Shown here piece after piece: positions 48,707-61,000 of a DNA stretch of 64,000 nt (its first letter is position 1; each line of letters opens with the position of its first letter). The notes beneath the pieces were generated by a model. The model saw only the letters and a list, made by a program, of their open reading frames with translations. It was not told the origin of the DNA and did no database searches. This DNA is from Brienomyrus brachyistius (lineage: Eukaryota > Chordata > Actinopteri > Osteoglossiformes > Mormyridae): positions 13,419,754 through 13,483,753 of the forward strand of contig NC_064555.1 of assembly GCF_023856365.1 (NCBI RefSeq), in the 5' to 3' direction. Both the position numbers and the translations under genes were made by a program.

Positions 48707-51150
48707 CACCCCCTCGTGTACAGCTCTGGCACTACGCACTAGGCCCAATGTTCCGCTAGAACAAACAGTGGAATTTTTCCCCTCAGCACAGGGATATGGC
48801 ACTGCTGTCTAACCAATACACCCAAACTCCCCCAAACCTCCCCCAGTGTCGTCTAGCTGGCTGAACTACAAACCCAGAAACTGGTGATGTAGAAACACAG
48901 ACCTTAGTAAATCTATGGATATCACTCAAAGTATTTCAGTATCGTCACTGCATTTAGGCTGATTAGCCCACAGCACATATCTCTGATTTAAACAGTCTAT
49001 TTTGTATATGAAAATTATTACATTTCATTAGTTATCAGCTTCTAGGTTTCAGTCAAACTCCAGTGACAGTGGTTGCATTTTTTTAAATGTGTGTCCTTTC
49101 AGATTCAGTCACACATAACCTGGAATGCAACTCTGCACCTGCCCCCCAAATGCCACACTCCAATTGCCCCATTGGGTATAGTTGGAAACAGGGGTGTGTG
49201 TGTGTGTGTGTGTGTGTGTGGGGGGGGGTAAACTCTTAATCTCATTAGAGCAGGCCTGAGAAGGACTGAACAGAGAGCCATTGTCATGATAAGGCTGCTT
49301 GAGGTGTTGGAACCCTTCTGCAAATGATTCTGTAATGCCCCCCCCCCCATCTACCTTCTGGGATGTAAACTGGAAAAATAGCATGTTTGTGGACAGGACC
49401 GCATGGTGACCAGGGCGCAGGAGATGGACAGCAGCAGTAATTCACACACGGGATACACCTTGGCTCATGTAAGAACAAGAAAACATCTTCAAATGCAGTC
49501 GGCCTGACATTTTAAAAAAGACGGCTTTATTTAAATGTGATATTCCACCAGAATGTTAACGTCTGGCTCACTAGCCCGAAATGGCACGTAGGAAGAACAT
49601 TTCAGTTTTTCACCAACATATTTTTTCAATATAGACCTGACAGATTTTTATAACCTCAACTGCGTTTTTAAAAAGGACACGTCCAGGCTGATTTCTGTTA
49701 AGGAGGGCTTACGCCAAAACATTCGGCGTCCCGCGGTAAGGCGGCGCGCTGTTTGTGCTACTTTCGGAGACTGCATACATTAGAATAATTATCATAATCA
49801 TGATTATCATTATTGCTTTTTGCATTTTTAATTGGGGGGGGGCTTTAAGCCGCAATTAACTGCTCTGGTATTAGCGCCCATTCATTAAGGCGGCTGCCCA
49901 CCTGTCCTGGTTCATGGGAAAGGCCGGCTGCGCCGGTTCACGCCGCGGCACCATGTCAGCGCCCCATCCAGAGCGCCGTCGCGCACAAACACGCAGAGGC
50001 TCCAGGCGCGGCTAACAAACACCCAATCAAAACAAGCCCCCCGCTTCCCTTCTGTCGTTTGATCCGAGAAAATGAAACTGTGTTAATTACGCTATGGAAA
50101 AAGGTTGGGGGGGGACCCCATCTGGATCGGAGGGTTAACCCATTCCGCACCAGAAAGGACTCTCATGAAATATTAATAAGGGAATTAAAACCACTTCGCT
50201 CGTTTGCAGTGATTCGGAGACGCTGATCTTTTTCATTATCACTATGTGCCTTCGGTTAATATCTGCGCTGCGAGTGTGCCGAGGTTCTGTTTCGGCCAAA
50301 TAATTCAATAAAGGCTGAAGAATGTAATAACATTTTCAATAAATTAGGGAATGGTTTTACCTTTTCGCGTAAAAGATTGCGGAGGACTCGAGGACACTTA
50401 GTTCACTCCTCTTCAGACTGCTGCAGTGTGGCCCCATGTTTTGACAGTTGCACAAATTACTTACTCTGTAAATTTTGTCTGTAGCAACATACGCGGTCAT
50501 TTTGAAATGCATATTTTAAAAAGCTGCCAACTTTTACTGCAAACCTTTCAAGCAGAAGTCTGAACTGCTGGGCGTCGACACTACTTACGTACGAGACGTC
50601 ATAGAACCCCACAAAAAGGGAAGTCAAGCCCCGTATAATGTCTTACCAAAAGCCCATTTCCTTACCGATAATTAGCTTCACTTAATATCTTATGTAATTG
50701 TAATACGTGCTTTAACATCAGTTTGTTTCCACGTGAATTTTAAACCACAAAATACAGCGGTTTCCGTGCCTTATTAATAATAATAATAATAATAATTATT
50801 ATTATTATTATTCTTTATTTTTAATACCTTTATTATATGGACTGTGCGATTTAGCAACAATATTTTAAAAAGTTTTATTTGTAGTTGTTAAACTGCAGGT
50901 CATTGATAACCAATGTATGTAAAATATAAAAAGTAAGAAATATGCTTTAAATATTACTCCAGAGTGATATTGCTGATTCTAGGTATTCGTTTTTCACACC
51001 TTCACACTTTCAGGGTCAATCTTCTCAGATGTTCTCGTCGCCCCTTTACCTTACAACAACCTTGGAATGTGAAATGACATACTGTAATTAATTCACGCTA
51101 ATTGATAACTTTTCTAAACATTCTGCGAAAAATTTTCACTAGGAATCACT
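48707..51150. other. Intergenic sequence downstream of rhbg
   Basis: No gene recognised. A (GT)n run lies at 49194-49220. At 49780-49815 there is an AT-rich palindromic patch (ATAATCATGATTAT at 49794-49807) with bicoid-class TAATC/GATTA cores. (AAT)n/(ATT)n inverted runs are at 50775-50812. The block 49500-50300 has the look of conserved non-coding sequence, but conservation cannot be tested here. Confidence 0.4.
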
Positions 51151-51156
51151 CATTGG

Positions 51157-51990
51157 TTTATTCTCTACCAAAAACGTTGAATGCTCCCACCTGGTGGCTA
51201 AAAGTATTACAAACAAGTTGTTTTGTACAATAAAAAAAATTGTCGGTTTTATTTAATAACGTGATGACATATTCGATCGATGCACAGGTTATTTAATAAT
51301 ACAAAAGTCAAATACATTAAATGTAATTATACAAATGCTGTTGTATAGTTCCTTGTGATACCATACACTGCCATGTGTTTCATAGTATGTCAGCGAAGGA
51401 ACGAATTCAAATATGTAGCAAAATGCTATATCCACAATAAAATAACATGCATTTCTGTCGGTAACGAATGAAAGGTATAATTTACAGTTCTCTTTTTTTG
51501 ATGACAATACAATTAAACGCTTGGCTTAATGGAGGGAATGAATGAAATGCCCTGCTTTACAAAGCAAATCTGTCAGTGTTCATCTGTAAGGCGGGTAGTG
51601 TAATATTTTAAATCAGTTCTACTTGTTTTTCTCTTAAATGATCAGGGGTTAAGCCCTTGAATTAGACTCCACTGTTATACTGCGAAAAAATGGAGGCAGT
51701 TTTTTAAAAAACTGACAGTTTTACGTATATTGAAAGTACACGAGAGTTTGTTCTTTTCTTTGGGCCATGCTGTTAGTGCTGTCGTATCGGGTGATTACAC
51801 AGAGGAACATCTCAAGAGATCCCGATTGTATGTCTGTTTCTGTGCATGTGAGCTTACGTGTGTATTTGAGTGATCGAGGTGTGGTTTTGTTGGTCTGTGT
51901 CTGTAGGTGTGTATGTATGTGCGTGCGTGGACGTCTGACCACATGTGTGTATCCACGTGTCTACGTCCTGCATGCATGTCCGACTCCAGC
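51157..51990 (-). other. rhbg: Putative rhbg 3' UTR
   Basis: Below the rhbg stop codon the first AATAAA signals on the - strand lie at 51248-51253 and 51157-51162, giving a 3' UTR of roughly 0.75-0.85 kb. The exact cleavage site cannot be fixed from sequence. Confidence 0.35.
51184..51198 (-). promoter_or_regulatory. CTCF-like motif near rhbg 3' end
   Basis: On the - strand the site reads GCCACCAGGTGGGAG, close to the CTCF core except for G in place of the C of GGC. It lies at the rhbg end of the mir-9/rhbg interval. Confidence 0.35.
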
Positions 51991-52068
51991 TCAGCTATTG
52001 AGCGGTTTCTGCACCTCCTCTGCCATCACAGTGGCGAGCTCCTCTTGGGACCCCTCCTCCCCTGGCAT
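51991..52068 (-). CDS. rhbg: rhbg exon 10 (residues 438-462, stop)
   Basis: Acceptor TTCTCCCTCGTAG, then [14 protein letters not shown] and EEVQKPLNS before a TGA at 51993-51991. Acidic cytoplasmic tail in the style of other fish Rhbg tails. Phase 0 with exon 9 gives YWEMPGEE. Confidence 0.88.
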   Translation of the reverse strand: MPGEEGSQEELATVMAEEVQKPLNS

Positions 52069-55000
52069 CTACGAGGGAGAATTTCACGACTTTGAGTTCA
52101 CAAAAACCTCGTGTCACAAAAACATGTCCAATACCAAACCAGACATTTATTTTATATAACGAAAATGAAACCATTTAAAAGCCCTTTCACAAATTTAAAG
52201 AAACACGTCCAACGTGAACATAATGTTGTCATGTTGTACGAATCATTTTAAAGTGTTACGCACCAAATCTGAACCCAAAGCAAGCCACAGCACGTTATGC
52301 CATTCATAAATAAATTACTCCAGTTACTACAGTTACGCAATGCATACAATTTTGAAAACTACTGCGTGGATGAATCCCGTAGAATCCTCGATACGGTTTC
52401 AAGCCCAGTTCATCTATATTTCGCACAGTGACATCTTGTGGGCATCTGCAATATTACATCACACGCAGAATAACGTGATGGCCGTTGGGGGTGTCAGCCA
52501 ATAGATGAAGCGCATCACAAATGGTCATATTAAGAAAAGCAGATGGTTGTTATCGTAATATCATACCTCCCAGTAGATTGAATCTTCAAAGCAGATGGTG
52601 TCAGGCGGAGAGCTATAGATGGGCAACTTCATAATGAAACCTAGGAAAGGGCAAAAAAGTCTTCTAACTCCAAAATATTCGATATTAATTCAAACGCAGC
52701 CACACAGGGCAGTCGCCATAATGCAGAACAGAAGGATAAATGACTGGCGGCGTTCTGCGTATACACATATATCAGTGTCACCTTATTGATTGGAAAAAAA
52801 GTGTACGATTCCCAGGATCTTCAATGATTGATGTTGTAGGGGAGGAAGTTTAGTTGTGTGCACATTCGCCCCAGACCTTGTCCAATCAGATTATCAGTGT
52901 GCTATGGTGATGCGTATTGGATCCCGGCGCATCACATGGTTATTAATCACACACAGGAAGTGGCATGTTCACTGAAGTGGAGTATGATATTTTGGATTTT
53001 CCTAATACAGATTATTTTATTTTAATTAATTTGTTTATTTATATTATAAATCTCTAAAATGTGGATGAATGGATTGATAGGTGGATGGATGGATCGAACT
53101 TGCAGAGCTCGCTTGTTTTGACTGTATTCCTTTGACACTATAATCTGATACTGTGGCAAATCCTGGCAATGGCAAGACTGGCAATCCCCCCCCCCCCACA
53201 TCCCCACATCCCCCAATCAAAAGTTTAACTGCTGCCTCCCCTCAACTTAAACCATCAACACCCTCCCCTGGTCGACAGCTTTTACTGATAATTTTGGTGG
53301 GGGGCGGTCCAGTTTGCTTCCCCCGCCACTCAAGCCCTTACGTCAAACTGGCTTTTACAGTTTGCACATATATGGCAGTATTATTTTTGCAACCTTCCCT
53401 GTTGCCATAGCGATGTGACAATCCCACCCTCCCCGGATGACTGACCCACGATGATGCCCCCAAAGAGGGCCATGCCCAGCGTCACTCCCAGACCGATGGC
53501 TTGTCGCGCGGCCTGGGTGGAGGCCAAGAACTTCCCATTGTAGATTTCTGGGAATACATCTTCCATTCTGAAACGGAGAAGGGCAGTGAGGCTCCAGTCC
53601 TCTCTCTCCCAAAAGGGCCGTCCCTGCCGACACCTCGCTCCATGTGCAGGTCAGCGTATTGGCATTTGATATCAGGATTTCTATATAAAAACCAGCATAA
53701 ACTTATTGTTTCTCGATTTCTGTCATTGTTCTGTGATAATCTGAACAGAAAACATCAGTCTTTTTGAGTAGGTGACAGATTTTGGCCTGTATAACCAAGA
53801 AATTTGTAGAATTTTGCTAATAGCATGGTAAGCGGCTGTTGTATTGTTATATTAGAAGCCACCTGTTGGGGCGCCCAGTTAGCTGGGGGTTAAAGGCCTT
53901 GCTGAGGCTGGGTTTGAACCGACGACCTTCTGATTACAGCTCCATAATAGTAACATAAGAGTAAAACATAATAGAAATAATAATAATACAATAATTAAAG
54001 TAACAGTGCTGTTCTGTAAAGACTGCTGAAGCCACACAGTGTTTTCCTAGCAGTTTGCATGTTCATCATTACGAACCATCATATTTAACTAAAATGTTTG
54101 ATATTATAGGCTTTATGGCAGTCCGTTGGTAAGTAGGCATTGTCTGTAAGTCAGATGTTTTTATCCCGGGTACTGCCTGTACACAGGGTGGCCAGGTTGC
54201 CATACTCACCCCTCCCCATAGACGTCACTAGTGGCCAGGCAGGCGGTGACGGCCCCCACCACAGCCCCCAGGATGCCTGGCATGCCGTGCAGGTTGTGGA
54301 CCCCACAGGTGTCCTGGATGCGCAGCTTCTTCTCCAGGACGGGCTGCATCGTACGGAGACGGCGACATCAGGAAGTTCATATTTGGACAAAGGATGGAAA
54401 TGCTGCCACAAGCTCAGATAGACTGAATGGGATCAGCGGAATCTATAATTCTGTCGTGTCTGAGAATTACTAACCTATTCATTAACATCAGAATCAGAAT
54501 CAGAATCAGAATGGACTTTATTGCCAAATGTTGAGCAGGTTTACAACATCAGGAAATTGCTGCGGTGTTCAGTGCGATATTATGCAATACAGAGGGAGAC
54601 AGTCAGTTAGATAAATAAATAAACTCAAGTGCAATATTATGGGCAGTACTTAAATAAACATAGAGTAAAAAAAGTTCCTTTGCTGAGCAGATTGATATAT
54701 TTACAAGAGTGCAGGTGAAGTTGGGCTAACATATGAGTAAGGCTGGTACACAGGGCATGTTAGGTTAGGTGCTTCATCTTCCATCCATCCATTTTCCAAA
54801 CCGCTTATCCTACTGGGTCGTGGGGGGTCTGGAGCCTATCCCGGAAGGAATGGGCACGAGGTAGGGAACAACCCAGGACGGGGGTCAGCCCATCGCAGGG
54901 CACACTCACACACCATTCACTCACACATGCATTTAGTAACTCCAATTAGCCTCAGCATGTTTTTGGACTGTGGGGGGAAACCTGAGTACCCGAAGGAAAC

Positions 55001-58000
55001 CCCACAACGACATAGGGAGACCTGGGCGGAGACTCGAACCCGGGTCCCAGAGGTGTGAGGCAACAGTGCTAACCACTGTACCACCATGCCACCCCCGGTG
55101 CTTCATCTTGCGAATCAGAAGCGATTTTTTTTTCTGCTGCCCCACTAGAAAATGCACCAAGTTGTATGCATGTGAATAGCCCAAAACTTGCTTTGTCTTT
55201 GTGTTTCTTTTCCAATGCTCACACATCTTTGGTCTTCATTGTTCCCCACTGCTAAACCTGTCATCATTCCTAAAGTCTCCATTCTTTTCCCATCAATGAA
55301 CGATGTGCTTTTGTTTATGTGTATTCAGAATCCTGCAAAAACATACTATGTGTTTTTCTTGTTGTGTAACGAATTGGGAATACTTTGTGTTTTTGATTAA
55401 ATGCATGCTAGTTGTTCGTTTTCAGTGTTTTTGCAAAAACGTGGACTGTCTCGAGGTCCCCGAGGACCAGGTTAGCAAACACTGCTCGATGGCATCCGTA
55501 CCGACAGGAACTTGTAGCCCAGGGTGGAGATGATCCCAGCCAGGAACCCCACGACCATGGAGCCGAAGGGAGTGAGCATCATCTCCCCTGCGGTACCCAC
55601 TGCAACTCCACCGGCGATGGCTGCATTCTGGATGTGCACCTGCAGGAGATGGTCAAAAGGGGGCGCTCACACCCAGGCAGTGAACCACTCTGGATGGATG
55701 GACAGGTAGCAGGTAGCAAGGTGATGCTGAGCCCTGGCTTGGCAGACTGCAGGCTAAAATCCCTAATAAGTTATTGAACCACTGTGGTAAAACATGGTCT
55801 ATTATTTTAGTTTCTCATCTACACTTGTCTCATCTATACTTGCGAAACAACCGTCCTTTTTGTTTAAACTGTAACTCAGTTCTAGCAATAAAATCCAACA
55901 GCGCATAAATGGTGACAGATCTGATCGTATTTTCCTCTCCTTTCCGTTGCCACCAGTCACGTCTGGTCGACCAGCAAAGCCATTCTTGTACTTGCTACTT
56001 GTTGTGATATCCTTGTGGCCCACTATGAACTGTCGCCAGTTTCGTTCAAGGGGACTTCAAATGGCACGTTTAAGTCGGCTAAGCGGTTAGTCAGGTTGTG
56101 CTCAAAGAAGCCTTCTGATCTGGAAATTTCCACTCTCTCCCGTGGAAAAAAAAGATCGTTTAAATGTTGTTGTCAACTTATTTTATACGTCACCGTCCAG
56201 GGTTCCGACCCCCTCACTACCCGGCCCTGGTTCCTCACCATGTCAAGCTTGCCACCACGATTCACCAAGGAGGACATTGCGAATGTGGATAACGTGCAGG
56301 CGGCCAAGGAGTAGTAGGTGTTCATGGCGGTGCGGTGCTGGTCGTCGCCGTGCGCCGTGACGGCTGAGTTGAAGCTGGGCCAGAACATCCACAAGAAGAT
56401 GGTGCCTGAGACACAGAAAGACCATCTGGTGTGAGGAGAAAGTGTCGTATTTCGTAAAAGGGGGGGGAGGGGGGGGGGTAAAATGAAGGATAATACAAAC
56501 AACCTTCAAGATAAATTCATACGGATGGAGCGACACCAGAAGTCATTTGAAGGCTGGGATCACTTTATTGATGGGTTCGTGGATCTAATTTTAACAAATT
56601 TTAATTAATTACATCCAAGTTTGATTTGATAGAACTGTGAAACTGAGATGGGGTGGGGGGGGGCATGATGTCCCGTTTTTCTTCAAGGGGCTGAACCCTC
56701 CTAAGGGCCAAACCCTAGAATTGTCCCTGATCTGGACAGGAATAAACCTTCCGACTGCAGCTGTCTAGCAGGATAAGTCTGAACGTCGTGACCAATAAAG
56801 CCTCTTACCAATCATAGCGAAGAGGTCTGAGTGATAAACTGAAGAGTTTTTGTGCTTGCTTTTCTCCAGCTGGGGGCGGTAAAGCACCCGCGCTACCACC
56901 AGGCCGAAATAAGCCCCAAAGGTGTGGATGGTCATGGAGCCTCCGGCGTCCTTTGCCTGTGAAGGAGGTCAAAGACATTTCCATTTAAAGGTGGATGATG
57001 CATGGACGAACAGTTCCGGAACATTCTAGTCACATTCATGAGACAAATATAACAAAGAGTCTGTACTGTACAGCACATCACAGCGAAACAGAGTAGAACT
57101 TATAACAGCAAGGAAAACCAGAGGCAGTTATAGTAAGAGAAACAGCGAAACATTGGCTCTTGATGTACCAGCATCTGCTACAGCAAAGAGTAGGCAAAGT
57201 ACACAAGTAATAGACAAAGCAGTCATGAAACATATAAACTGAAGATAAACAGCAATTATAGTGAGCGTGATGTGTGAGGCAATGGTGAGTATAACCCACC
57301 GTGACTGAAACAAAATGGGTGTGATGTCAAGGTGATTGAGCGTTAATGAGTGTCTTGTTAGAATAACACTGGACCGGTGATGGCAGTGTGAATGGTGCAG
57401 TAATGATGCAATCGAGCGCACACTCACCCCCAGGATCGAGAGGAGCACGAATTCATTAACTGCGAACAGCGTCACCTCAAACATGGCCATCACCAGCAGC
57501 TGCACCGGGCTGGTCTTGCCCAGCACGGCCCCGAAGGAGATCAGGACCGAGCCCGTGCAGAAATCTGCGTTGATCATGCTGCAGGGGTGAAGGCAAGTCG
57601 CTCGATCAGACTGGCACTGTAGAATCACTCAGCTCAAATGAGACGACCCACAATCCTTCACTTCGGCTGGTCCTGGGACTGGTTCTTAATATTTTCCAGT
57701 ATTTCAAATACATGGTGGTTTTTAAATATCTTTATTTTCAAATTTGCAAATTTGTATTTGCATGTGACCTCTGACCTGCGTGTGATTGCCGTTAACCATA
57801 ACATCGAGGAATTTATGCTTCTGCTGCCTGCAAGACCACTACCTCCACTTCCGGCAACTACCCTCCAGCCTGCCTGCCCTTGGCTCATGGATGCCTCTCC
57901 TTCCTCCCCTGCTGCTGTGCCACTGTTGATCTTGCCATCATGCATTAAGCACCCCGTGCCTGCACCGGTCTGCCCCTGCATCGAGACTGAAATTTCAACC

Positions 58001-61000
58001 CCTGTATTAGCTTAAATTATATAATCTTGTTTTGTTTGACTCTTCTGCCGGCCCCTGGAGGATGGGCCCCCCCTTTGGGTCTGGTTCCTCCCAAGGTTTC
58101 TTCCTCTTAGGGAGTTTTTCCTTGCCACCGTTGCCTTTGGCTTACTCACTGGGGGGTCTTTACGTGGCAGAAATGTAAAGCGCATTGAGACAATGTAATG
58201 TTGTGATAATGCGCTATATAAATAAAATTGCATTGCATTGCATTTTACAATGTATATTTACAGGTCCAAGCGCTGCAGCTGCCTGATCCCTATTGTGTTT
58301 TAAACTGATATTGCCAAGATTTTGAGTCAAAACCTGGTACCAGCCAAACTCTAAATTCAGCAGACAGTCTTCTCTTCACGCAGGTGTATTTGTCTGCTTC
58401 CCTCTACTCTGAGTTTTGGTATTTGCATGTGACCTCTGACCTGCGTGTGATCTGACTGCTTGTCTAGTCCCACAGGGTATAGCCCCTGAATTCTGTGTAT
58501 CTGTGTTCCTCACCCTCCTCACACCCCCATGCATCTGCTTGCTTGTGTGTCTGTCTTAGAGTCCCGTCTTGTGCAGGGTTGTCAAACTTTGGTCAGCTGG
58601 CTGGAGTGAGATTTGCAATTGGAGACAAATCTGCACAAACATGCACACGCATTTACACGTATGTAACAGTTTTATTACCTTTTAAATAGTCTGTCGTGTT
58701 TGCAAACTACCCCACCGCTGTTGATGTATCTCATTTTAGGTTTATAATGGAATAATATAGATTTGCTGTAAGACTTCTTGAGTGAGCATGAGAGTGTGAA
58801 AGCGTGAGCGTCACGCCAGATGCGTGAGAGCTGGCAACCCTGCGTGTCTGAGGTCAAATGCTTAGTTGCAATATAAAAGCAGCCTCCATGCACGCCGCTG
58901 GCAGGGGGTGTCTGCGCGCGTCTGCATGTGTCTGCACACATGTGCCGTACCTCTCCACCCCGATATGTATCTTGCCATGGTGCATGCCATGGAGGAAGCC
59001 CTGCATGAGGGTGGCCCACTGCAGGGAGAAGGCAGCGATCAGGAAGTTGAAGGCCACACTGCTGAAGCCGTAGCGCTGCAAGAAGGTCATGAGGAAGCCG
59101 AAGCCGATGAAGATCATCACGTGCACGTCCTGGAAACCTGAGGGCCACGGACACACACACACACACACACACACGTGTACAAGGCGCTCAATTACATTAA
59201 TTAGCAATGCTAACACTACTGGCAATGCTAACACTGCTAACAATGCTAGCACCGTTAGCAATGCTAACACTGCTAACAATGCTAGCACCGTTAGCAATGC
59301 TAACACCGCTAGCAATGCTAACACTGCTAACAATGCTAACACCGCTAGCAATGCTAACACTGCTAACAATGCTGGCACCGCTAGCAATGCTGGCACCATT
59401 AGCATTGCTAACACTGCTAGCAGTGCTAATGTTGCTAATGTTCTATGCCTTGTGCCGTGTATCAATGCAGATATACATCAACAGCTGTCATAGGTGACTC
59501 CAGACTTTTTTCCCAAAGGGCACAAGGTGAGGTAAATAAATTTGCAAAAATACATTTACGATGCAGTATTATTTTACATCAGTATGACTAACACAAGCCA
59601 CATTTCTGAATACACCTTTACAACATATTTTAATTTTATTTAACTCAATATGTTCAAATGCAACGGGGGCTCCCCTGCACCCTCGGTAAAATCACCTATG
59701 GTGATGTCTGTATATCTCTACTCTATACCATCACATTAAACCCAATTGCTGTTTATCTCTAGTTTTCTTTTTCAGTGAAAATAACTGAGCAGCCTGGATA
59801 GAGTTTGGATGAAACCTAAGCACAGGAGAAATGTTCAAGAAGCAACATGCAGCAATACTCAGCAATACTCAGCAATACTCAACAACTCAGCAATGCCGAG
59901 TGCATGCAGTACTTCTCAAAGGAGGAACAGCCGTGAAATATGAAGGGTTATTTATCTCCCTATATGCCTGTTATGTGTGTCAACAGCAATATGCTGACAG
60001 AACACAGTCCGACAGTTTACCAAACACAGCCTCGCCTATGTCGTCAAATTTACACAGTGGGGGCTAATATGCGTAACTGAAGGTATCGTAAAATGGAATG
60101 AACCAAGCCTGCCTGCCTAATGGGCAGAACAATATCATCTATAATTGAATTGGAGAGTCGTTTTCTGGCCAGAAACCTGCCCTTTAGAGGCTTCTTAAAG
60201 GGGTGGGGCAGGATTCCGGTGCTGCAAACTGTAGGGCTTCTCAGAGAAGCTCATGAATGCCACCTGGCCTACTTTGGGTCACATGGTCACCTGATGCCAT
60301 TCAGGTCCAGCTCCCCTGTGTCTCAGACTCGGCATCTGGCCCATCGACCAAATCGGTTCCCTCACGTCTCAAAGGCGGACTGAACAGGCCCTCTCTGTGC
60401 TCCTGCGCGGAGACGAGAGGAGACCAGGGAGCCGGGGACCTGGACAGCCAGCTGCCCTGTATTACTTACCTGAGGCACCACTATATCTATATCTATATCT
60501 ATATCTATATCTATATCTAATACAGTCATGTGCACACAAACATAAGCTGAGACACATAATGCTAATAACAATGATGCAACAATAGAAAAGTTAAGCATAA
60601 ACCAATACGCCTGTCACCATTCACAGCTCACTGTAATTCTCTGAACTATATAATATTATACGTGCGTGTGTGTTTATTTATTTATTTATATGGAACGTCT
60701 TCCTATGTGTTGCTGAACCACCTTCAGAAATAATTTAGGATATATAGCTCATCTTGCAGTTCCTCAGGAAAAGTTGCACTTAGCGTATTCTGTTCAATTC
60801 CTAGTTCCAGTCCAAACCATGAAACGGGCAACTTGAAGCACATTTGAGAAACCATCCCTAAAAATTCCCCTAAATTTCCCTCCATTGGGTATAAAAACAG
60901 AACCCTGCAGGGTTTCGGAAATTTCACTCTGTCTCCTCTAAGGAATATATCGCAGTAAAATTGTTTTTGCAACCAGTTAAGTCTAAAATATCTATTATTT

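Noticed and set aside
58675..59172. Minus-strand frame reading from exon 2 into the CAGGGTTG element ([10 protein letters not shown])
   Set aside because: The same peptide arises from the element copy at 24155-24400, so it is a repeat-derived artefact.
59089..59493. Plus-strand frame of 134 codons rich in N, A and T
   Set aside because: Reads the 18-bp minisatellite on the strand opposite rhbg; open only because the unit is a multiple of three.
60362..60598. Possible alternative first exon of rhbg with signal-like peptide and a perfect CAG/GTAAGT donor near 60470
   Set aside because: The donor is phase 0 whereas exon 2 needs one preceding nucleotide, so splicing would break the frame; part of the frame is the TATATC hexamer array.
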